A model generated the notes under the pieces. It had not been told where the DNA came from. It was given only the letters and a program-made list of their open reading frames with translations, and did not search any database. Source: Blasia pusilla (Eukaryota > Marchantiophyta > Marchantiopsida > Blasiales). Taken from it: a stretch of DNA of 64,000 nucleotides. Each line of letters opens with the position of its first letter. Positions within the stretch are counted from its first letter, which is position 1. A program made the position numbers and the translations under genes. Location of the stretch: positions 10,478,001 through 10,542,000 of the forward strand of contig CM114274.1 in the NCBI GenBank assembly GCA_050084515.1, written 5' to 3'. Positions 56,471-64,000 of the stretch are shown here, piece after piece.

Positions 56471-59279
56471 ATGGCAAAGAGACACAAAACTATGACAGCT
56501 TTCCTAGGTAAGGAACAGGGAAACAAGGGGCCAGACATTATCCCATTATCTGGCTCTTCTGATGAAAAAGAAGAGCAAACTCCATCTGGAAGTAGTGGGG
56601 CTTTACCTGAGAAAGTTCGTGTTGCATGGAAGGATGTATGGTACTCATTGTATGATTGGACTGAATTTGATTCTGACCTTGGTAGAATCTTTTGTGAAGT
56701 TTGTAGGAAGGGGAAGGGGAAGAGTGTCTTTGCTAGGGACGGTGCAATTAATTGTAAGGTTTCAGCCTTTACTGATCATGCCAAGTCTAATGAGCATATC
56801 AAGCTTGCATGGGCTGCAAATGGGGGTAAGAAGTCCATGGCCAATGCCATTGCCACAACCAATCGAACCTGCGAAGCCGCTCTGATGACATTGTTTAAAT
56901 GTCCTTACTTCCTTGCGAAGGAGGCTATCCCATTTATGAAATTCTCCAGTCTTTGTAAGTTGTTAGTTTCTATTAATGCTCCCATTACCAAAGACCTATA
57001 CCAAGATGAGAAGAGTTGTAGTGAAATGTCTTATTTCATTAGTCAAGTCCTACTTAGTAGAAGTCTTGCTAAAGTTCAAGCCTCTCCTTTCTTTGGAATT
57101 ATGATCGATGAGTCGACTGATATATCCGTAACAGGGCATCTGGTCGTTTTCGCTACTTTCATTGAAGAGGGCCAAGCAGAATCCTGTTTTCTAGGATTAA
57201 TTCGTTGCGAATCAAGATGTTCTAATGCTATTACTGAAACTTTGCTGCAACTACTGAAAGATGGAGGATTGGAATTCTCCAAAATGGTTGCATTTGGTTC
57301 TGACGGTGCCTCAACAATGGTAGGTAGCCAAACAGGGGTAGCCTCTCAATTGAGGCAGAAGGTAATCCCTACATTCTTTCAATTCATTGTGTAGCCCATA
57401 GAACAAATATGGCCGCTTTATCAGCTGCCAAAGCTCCTGATTGTAAGTCAATCTCCTCTGAAGTTGACTGGATTCTCAATGTTGTAGCTAGCTACTTTAG
57501 AAGGTCCTCCAAGAGGAAAACAGTCTTGTTATCTTTGCAGGAAAAATTCAATGACTCCCAGCGAGTCATGAAGAGATACCATAAGATTCGGTGGTTATCC
57601 CGTTGGCAAGCTGTGACCACATTGTGTGATTCTTTAGAATCGGTAATGACGTACTTCCGAGATATATGTTCTTCATACGATGATGGGAATGCTGCCAACT
57701 TGTTTAACAAGTTGAGATCATTCCAAATGATCTATCAGCAAGCGGGATTGAGTAGTTGGGGATGTAAAGATTTAGATGATTTGTGTGGTTTTTTCGGAGC
57801 CCAGTTGCCATTACAAGGTCACTTGCAACCTGCAATCATTAATTCTCCACTTATAAAGCAAGAGTTTCAGTCTTTCAAACTGATGGCCACCACTGAGTGG
57901 AAGGATCGCAACTTCAAAGACTTGTGGGCTATGGTGAGTTGGAGTCCTTCTCTACAATGTAAATTTTCTAATTTGTTGATTTTGGCAAATGTAGCTAGGG
58001 TCCAGTGTGTTAGTACTGCCATATGTGAGAGAGCATTTTCCATTCAGAATATGATCAAGACTAAATCTCGTAACAGGTTGACCACCAAGTACTTGGATGC
58101 AGTTTTGAGGATTGCCTTGGAAGGACCGTCCTCTGATTATGAGGATATATTGTCGTGCGCCTACTCTCCTTGAACATTAATCTTGTTTGTTGCGGAAGCG
58201 TGCGTTCAGTATCGCTGATCTGCATCCAAACACGCACTTTGGTTAGTCGGGTCTTGGATCAATCAGCGGGGTTACTTTCCGAGTTCTCGTCTCGGACTCT
58301 CATCAAGCTCAACCTTCCTAGTTTCACGGTTTACAACACGGGCGAGTCTCGAAAGACTTGGGACAGACTTTCTGGTCGGTTCAGGAACCTGAAACGGCGT
58401 TTCGCCTAGCGGTTCCAATCTGTCCGATGGACATCCAATGAGTTCCTCACCAAGACTCGCAAGTGAATTCGGTTGGAATCCAAGTGTGGCGTACAAAGTC
58501 CACTCCCTTGGATCAGGTTTGGGTTTCGGGTTTCCGCGCCAAACTCCCGTTCCATCCCGTGCCTCTGAAACGCCGTCTGGCGCCCAAAGTGGGGTTTCGT
58601 ATCCCGAGACATCTTGGAGAAGGTCCTCCCTTACTAGTACTTCTGGGGATCTCCGGGGGCCCCCTACATTTAGGGAAAGACACCCGGGCCTCTCCAATTG
58701 GCCCTCAACCCGATTGCTCTTTCAATTGTTTTCGGCCAATATCTCAGCCTGTACTTATGCGTTTGCTAAGATCTTTGGTGTGTTGGAAGCGTCTCAAGAT
58801 CAGCTTTCCAACGCACCCTTACTTGTCCCGAACACATATCTGAGCTCAACGTTATGGTCCTAAACACAGTCAGATTCTCCCAAACGCTAGTCGTGTTCCA
58901 AACTGGTTCTCACCTCTTTGGCAACCAACCTCCCAAGACTCAACTCATCTCAAGTCTCGGCTCGCATTTGGTCTAGGTTTCCTGGTCGTGACCACTAACG
59001 CATGAAACGCACAACTCTGTTCTGCGTTTCGTCTCTTAGACTTTTCCAAGAGACTCTTCCAAACGCCTCTCCAAAGCGCAAACCTCGCAGCGTGAGTTCC
59101 TTTGAGTTATGATGTTTCGCTTGGCGCCTATTTTGTGTTGTTTGGTTATGAGGGTCGCGACAATATTGTCTGAGTCTGTGGTCTTGTGGAAGAATTCTGC
59201 TCATTTTAGGTACTTGTTTGCAAATCCAGATAGATATGTCTCCCAAACTGTGGAAGAGGAAGCTACTCATACATCTTAG
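56471..59279 (+). pseudogene. hAT transposase, ZNF862/C17orf113-like, frameshifted and split by a solo LTR
   Basis: Starts MAKRHKTMTAFLGKEQ at ATG 56471. A BED/TTF-like zinc finger follows (FCEVCRKGKG...DHAKSNEH, about 56690-56800). The RNase H-like core has FFGIMIDESTDISVTGHLV near 57090 (catalytic-region D), MVAFGSDGASTMVG near 57285, and after a one-base deletion near 57362 CVAHRTNMAAL (the C-x2-H motif) near 57390. The C-terminal dimerisation region reads NVARVQCVSTAICERAFS near 57990 and RNRLTTKYLDAVLRIALEG. The frame runs to YEDI at 58149, where a solo LTR is inserted. It resumes beyond it at 59164 with LSESVVLWKNSAHFRYLF and stops at 59279. Without the frameshift and the insertion the protein would be about 600 aa, the usual hAT size. 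Confidence 0.88.
58151..59162 (-). mobile_element. Solo LTR of the chromovirus family, inverted, inside the hAT transposase
   Basis: It begins TGTCGTGCGCCTACTCTCC and ends GAGGGTCGCGACA, the reverse complement of the LTRs at 44.8-52.8 kb. Its length is 1012 bp. The flanks are ATAT on both sides (58147-58150 and 59163-59166); a 5-bp ATATT duplication with one T lost is equally possible. It is visibly more diverged from the other LTR copies than they are from one another. Confidence 0.88.
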
Positions 59280-59865
59280 CCTTTGTGTTTTATAAAGTAG
59301 GAGAAGGACCCTTCAAGAATGCTTGGAGCAATGGGGCTCCAAGTATTCTAGAGGGGTAGGATCCTTGGCTCCCAACTGGTGGGAGAGTAATCAGGTTCAA
59401 CTCCTGCCAAGGATGAGGATAAAATCCTTTCTAGGGAATACAGAATTTAAGATCTTTGGCTCCCAATGGGTGGGAGGCTTGCGAGGTTCAACTCCTGCCA
59501 AGGATGATGATGTAGGAACTAGGAATTTAGGAAGTAGGAGTTCCTGAAATGAAAGTGAGGGAAAAGGGTTGGGAAGTTGGGTACCAGGGAAACTTGAAGG
59601 AAACTTCAAGTTAGTGACAGAAAAAAAGCAATTGAAGTTGCTGACAAAGAATCAATGGAACCGGAAATGTGGCTAGGCCAAATAAAGTTGGCAGAAATGT
59701 GGCTGGGAAAAGAAAAAAAATTCTGTCAGATTTGAACTGCCCGGAGAAAAAAGGTTCGGAGAAAAACCAGAAACTGAAAAGATTTCCGGTCGCCGCCGGT
59801 AAAGGAAAAAAAAACCGGGAAATTTGACATTTCCCGGTATTGGACTGACAAATTAAAAAAAACTT
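59280..59865. repeat. hAT 3' region with a ~120-base direct duplication
   Basis: Two segments with TTGGCTCCCAA, GGTGGGAG and GGTTCAACTCCTGCCAAGGA lie at about 59351 and 59458. Beyond them is an A-rich, CCGG-containing subterminal stretch. Confidence 0.6.
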
Positions 59866-59876
59866 CCCGAACCCTG

Positions 59877-60712
59877 CTCTACATGCTGGCTCGGACCACA
59901 AGGAGATTTCTCTGCTGTGTGCATTCTATCCACATTATGTGGGAGCTGGACAGATTTTCTTTCAATTAAATCTGCCAGTATTGATTCAGTTCATTCTGTC
60001 AGAAAGACGACGTTATACTTGAGTTTCGATATTCGAGCTAGAGAGTTGAAGGACTTTTTAGTTTTACATTCGGGGACCGTAGATTTTCAAGTGCAATGAA
60101 ACTCTCTTCTCCTGTTTTGGAAACAAGTTAATTAAGCCACTACCTTCACGTTTGGTAATAATTCCAAGTGAGTTCAAATTCCCTAGACCGAATTGAACTC
60201 AAGACCCTGAAAAGATTCTGAACGTATCGTGATCACGTAACCAGCATGCAGACAACTCGTAGCCATAAACTTGTCTAAGCTCACATTCGTCGTTGTGAGC
60301 GGATCCGGAACATGTGCACGGATAGTACAAACGCTATATTCTTGTGGAGGATGACTAAGAACAGTTTGTTGCATTTCTTCGCATCAAATTACACGAATGA
60401 CTTCTCTTGATCTCAAGCTGCGTTCTTGCGTACGCATACGATGAACGCCGACTTATTCTAAAACGACTTCGTCGTGGTCACAATTTCCTAATATTATGCA
60501 GATCTTCACATCTACGCTGCTCTCTTAGGGTACCAGAAGGTACTCTTGCATGGATCAGATTCTGTAGAGCTCCTAAATACTCTCGACTGTTTGCACCGAC
60601 AGCGACAAGACCGAATTGAATCAAACTAAACTCTTCTGTAAGGCATAGCTTGCAACTCATGATCCTTTGAAATCAGTTCATCTTCAAAGGAAGTGATCCT
60701 ATCTCTACAGAT
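59877..60712. other. No gene recognised
   Basis: No convincing frame or repeat. The last part would be the 3' flank of the minus-strand gene that follows. Confidence 0.4.
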
Positions 60713-61210
60713 CTAGACTCCAGACTCCTCCGAGATACTCACTGCGGAACTACCAGAATCACTGATCAGAGTTTTCTTCAGTTCTGGAACATCAGTATCA
60801 GAGCTAGATCTACTCGGCAGATTTCTGACGTAGACAGTTGCAACAAGCACGGCCACGGGAATGAGATTCGCCACTGGCCACAGATGTGGCGGGAGGTAAG
60901 TCATCACAATCGTGAAGGATAGGAAAGGTGGAACAACGTAAATGACGATGAAACGCAATGCACAGGCAACAATGATAATCCAAAGCCCGACGACCACCCC
61001 GACCCCGAAGATAAGAGCAGCAACGCCCCACAAACACCATGGCCAATATGCCGCCCCAAATAGCTCCAATGGAATGCGAATCCATGGACTCAGCGCTGAC
61101 AGAGCTTCAGACCATCGACTTCGACCCCTATGAAACAACTGTGTCCCATAATCCTCTATAGCTTCGGCTCCGCGGAGAAAAAACTTCAAACTTCCCTTAG
61201 ACGTAGCCAT
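60713..61210 (-). CDS. Small membrane protein, function unknown
   Basis: An uninterrupted 165-aa frame from ATG (61208-61210): MATSKGSLKFFLRGAEAIED, then IPLELFGAAYWPWCLWGVAALIFGVG, VVVGLWIIIVACALRFIVIYVVPPFL and LWPVANLIPVAVLVATVYVR. This gives three or four hydrophobic segments, followed by an acidic, serine-rich, probably cytosolic tail. The N-terminal 50 residues are amphipathic, without an obvious signal peptide. The codons show no decay, unlike the TE relics, so a real single-exon gene is likely. An upstream exon is possible because the frame stays open to 61243 without another ATG. I do not recognise the family. Confidence 0.55.
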   Translation of the reverse strand: MATSKGSLKFFLRGAEAIEDYGTQLFHRGRSRWSEALSALSPWIRIPLELFGAAYWPWCLWGVAALIFGVGVVVGLWIIIVACALRFIVIYVVPPFLSFTIVMTYLPPHLWPVANLIPVAVLVATVYVRNLPSRSSSDTDVPELKKTLISDSGSSAVSISEESGV

Positions 61211-62250
61211 TTGCTTGAGCCTGGCAGGTACAGAATCGACCACGACTCAATCAAGAGGAAGCAATTTCTCTCCAAAGGCTTTTGCCGATCGTCCGCCTTC
61301 TGCACCTGTTCCGCGACTCTTGCACGCTCTTCCTCCTCACACAAAACGCTCCAAACACTACAGAACCGCTGCCATGCTCGCGATCGAATAAAGATGAGCA
61401 GCAGCGATTGCCATTGAAACGTCCAGCACCCTACGATATCGCACTCCGCTGAATCAAACCCCCCTCACCTCGTGTACATGGCGGATCACCGCATGCGAAT
61501 CCAACCAGTGAATCAACTTGAAATTCCCGCAAGGAATCCTACGCTTCTCCCGTCAACTGCTCGCTCTATCTTGATCCTTTCCGGACTCGAGGAAGTGACA
61601 CGAAACCAAAGTCGTCCCGATCCGAGGAAACAGCACCGGGCGTCACACGACGAGGTCAACGCACTAGTACTTCCGACGCCGCTGCAGAGCATTCAGAATC
61701 GACGATCGACCTTCGAATTCACGCCCGCTTGTCCAAACACACAACCGCCTACGCGATTAGGGAAACTACCACCACTGCCGAAGATGGTTCCCGTTTTACA
61801 CAACCACTCACTACAACTTCTTCTCTCACTTCACCGCTTCCATGTAATTCTCCCAAGCTTCGCCTCGCGCACGAAACCAGTAGAGAAGAGTACATGCACT
61901 TCTCTCTCTCCCTGTATGTATGTATGTATGTATATACGGTGGCCTAGCCTCATAAACGATGAATGAACGAGGCCGTCTAGAAAATTCCCACCGCCGTCGA
62001 TTTCGCAAAAGTCACTGCAACCGGCAAAGGCCGCTGTTGCAGTGAGAGAGGCCTTCGTGCGCCGTCGTGGGGTGCAAGTTGATTCTCCAATTCTACTCAT
62101 TCCAGATATGATGTATACGGTATCCTCCGAGTATTATGCCCTTTTGCCGATAATTATATTAACACGGGAAAATGAGACATTTTTTTTTAATCGAGAAGGC
62201 GACGTGTGGGTAAAGGAGGGCATTCAAGTTCAGCCTTACGGGTAACGGGT
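61211..62250. other. Probable 5' flank of the membrane-protein gene, with a (GTAT)n microsatellite
   Basis: About five GTAT units lie at 61913-61935. Plus- and minus-strand frames show no motif. Pyrimidine-rich stretches (CTTCTCTCTCTCCC) surround the microsatellite. Confidence 0.4.
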
Positions 62251-62265
62251 GGGAATATGGAGGGG

Positions 62266-62282
62266 ACCGTGCATCGCACGGT
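62266..62282. repeat. Perfect hairpin ACCGTGC-ATC-GCACGGT
   Basis: A 7-bp perfect stem with the loop ATC, the same loop as the Helitron-like 3' hairpin at 21727-21743. It is not followed by CTRR (the sequence reads ATCTTTACGGG). Confidence 0.5.
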
Positions 62283-62299
62283 ATCTTTACGGGTCCTAA

Positions 62300-64000
62300 C
62301 GACCTAAGTAGCGGTTATAGTAGTAGTACCGAAATTACCCCTTACTTGAAAGGCTCCCCTAGAATCTGTCGCACATACAAATATAACCAGTGAGTGTGTG
62401 GGGAGAAGAAAGTAATTAAAATATGCGTGTAGCCACCCTAAATGAGAACCCTAATTATAAACTTGGGTTTTGGAAAAATACCCATAGGTCACACAAAGTT
62501 TGGAATTATACGAAAGCCTCCTTCCGTTTAGGTTGGCTGTAGATAAAAGTTAGGGAGATGGTCATTATAAGGATGAATAGTGGGAATGAAAAATAAGTGC
62601 TCTACGATTGAAAATATAACTTAGCGGGGAAAGATGTAATTCCTTAAAGGTATAGACATCACGAAAATAGACTACTAGATTTATTAAGAAATATTTTCTA
62701 ACTCATTTTGCTAAGAGTTAGAAAGTATTTATTTCTCCTCTATGTGATTATTTTTATGTTTCTAAAACTATTTTACGTATTTTTCCTTTTCTAGTTACGC
62801 GTAATAGTTTTGAATGGGCCTTCCATGAACATGGATGTATTGATCCCCACGTGATGTCTCCATTCACTCTAGGCGACCCTCATGAATGGAAACATGTGGT
62901 AGTACACGTGGCCATAGGTCAGTTCTTAGGATGGAATGAGGATAAGATTCTATTCTCATATAATAAAAAGAAGAGTGATGGCTATCGAAACCAGGTGGGA
63001 GTACACGTGGATATACCAATTAGGGTAGGGTGGTATGAGGAGAAAATTCTTCTCTTAATGCTTAAAATCGTAATGTAAATGATTACGGGCCTAAGCAACA
63101 AACATCTCTATATTTGGATGTTAGGTGGCCTCTGTTTATGACACTAGCAATATGAAGTTCAGAAATCTGGGGAGGGTTCTTCTTTCACCCCTTTGAGCAC
63201 GGGCATTTAGGGTTTACCATGCATGGACATAAAACGATTTTTCTTCTGCTCTTGGGTTGGTGTTGCAAGCGGTCATGGCGGAGACGGACGGGGACGAGGG
63301 TGGAGGCGGATAGGAACGGGAACGGAATGCCACGGAGGGCTGGAGGAGGGAGGGGGTTCATGTGATATACCGAAACGGAGATTTGGGTCTCCTCTACGTT
63401 TTGATCCGCAACATCAGCTGTATAGTGAAGTCTTTTATGTTTTATTCTGTTTTTAAGATTTCTGATTTTTTTAGGGTTTCTCATGTGGGTATTAGGATCC
63501 CCTTTGTTTTTTTCCCTCGTTGTCATGTCATGAATGTTTCCAAGATAACTCATGTTGTTCTTCCACACCACCCCTTTTTCTCTACGTACTTCCTTTGTGT
63601 CCATACATATTTCTCGCTCATGTTTGACCCATGTTCTTTTCCGTTATCCCCTTAGGTAAATCTCTATTCCCATCCATTTTTCTGCGGTTTTGTTTATTCT
63701 CTTTCCACATTATTAGTACCTCCATACTACCTCTAGTTTGTTTTGGGAGGGGGTTGGGCCAAAAGTCCTAGGTGAAGAAGGTAGACGAGAGTTCATATTA
63801 GGGGGAGCATTACCGTGGACGGGAAGAGAGCCGATTACCATTAGTGCTAGTTCAAATGGGGGTTGTGGGGCGGATTCAGGTGGGGGTTGTCTCTCAAGTT
63901 TGATGGAGGGGGTAATGTTCTCTTCTTGGTGAGTGATGTCCATGCCTTGACCAGCACGGGCCTCTCGTGTAGGGGCCCCTGGGTCGTCTAGTTGGGATAC
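62300..64000. other. No gene recognised
   Basis: Mixed AT-rich sequence with two short similar segments (GTGGTAGTACACGTGGCCAT near 62896 and GGTGGGAGTACACGTGGATA near 62994). A G-rich stretch lies near 63280 and another near 63840. Nothing else is supportable. Confidence 0.4.

Larger units (their letters stand above)
55266..59876 (+). mobile_element. hAT-type DNA transposon (boundaries tentative)
   Basis: CAGGGTTC at 55266 and its reverse complement GAACCCTG at 59869-59876 enclose the transposase gene. Short TIRs beginning CAGGG are usual for hAT elements. Both subterminal regions (55230-55460 and 59740-59870) are crowded with CCGG/CCGGC words, as in the transposase-binding subterminal repeats of hAT elements. 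The eight bases outside the two ends (GTTTCCGG and CTCTACAT) do not match, so either the target duplication has decayed or one end is wrong. Confidence 0.5.

Noticed and set aside
57362-57394. A tiny GT-AG intron in the hAT gene instead of a frameshift
   Set aside because: It would be about 33 bases, too short for a plant intron, and would delete the conserved NPYILSIH stretch that reads through in the shifted frame.
62266-62295. Second Helitron terminus
   Set aside because: The hairpin is perfect but the required CTRR is absent, so it is recorded only as a hairpin.

Overview
The window is nuclear DNA of a land plant. It has GT-AG introns, a multi-exon oligopeptide transporter gene, a Ty3/Gypsy chromovirus primed by initiator tRNA-Met, a Helitron helicase, a hAT transposase and a LINE. 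The LINE type and the ParB-like/DNA-methyltransferase relic are more reminiscent of a non-seed plant (bryophyte, lycophyte or fern) than of an angiosperm; that assignment is inference. Most of the window is decayed transposable-element (TE) sequence. I can support only two reasonably intact genes: an OPT-family transporter (+ strand, 24.4-33.3 kb) and a small membrane protein (- strand, 60.7-61.2 kb). No rRNA, tRNA or CRISPR array was seen. || Layout. 0.66-6.6 kb: arrays of short palindromes (CAACCCGTCGG...CCGACGGGTTG) surrounding a degenerate gene. That gene appears to join a ParB-like DGNHR motif to a class-beta DNA methyltransferase; the palindromes fill its introns and lie upstream of its candidate TATA box. 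7.2-10.4 kb: 3' half of a Ty3/Gypsy element (RNase H, integrase, polypurine tract, LTR). 10.4-16.6 kb: unrecognised decayed ORFs, a small palindrome-rich mobile insert, and a fragment resembling the C-terminal half of plant EEIG1/EHBP1-type proteins. 17.5-18.5 kb: tandem array of other palindromes. 19.3-21.75 kb: Helitron Pif1 helicase relic, interrupted by an insert related to the one at 15 kb, ending in a plausible Helitron 3' terminus. 22.9-33.3 kb: the OPT gene, with a minisatellite in one intron and an antisense Gypsy gag relic in another. 33.8-44.8 kb: diverged repeats, a triple hairpin before a TATA box, an unknown 208-aa ORF, two more palindrome-rich arrays and a DUF8039-like ORF. 44.85-52.85 kb: a nearly complete Ty3/Gypsy chromovirus inserted in that ORF, whose own 5' LTR was later split by a solo LTR. 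52.86-54.26 kb: C-terminal part of a LINE directly abutting the truncated 3' LTR. About 55.3-59.9 kb: a hAT transposon whose transposase is split near its C-terminus by another solo LTR of the same family. 60.7-61.2 kb: the membrane-protein gene. 62-64 kb: no gene recognised. || The repeated theme is several unrelated families of short palindromes in arrays, in introns, upstream of TATA boxes and inside TEs, some folding further into inverted repeats hundreds of bases long. The ParB-like/methyltransferase relic with its palindromic introns is the most unusual object here. All domain calls are by eye, without database searches.
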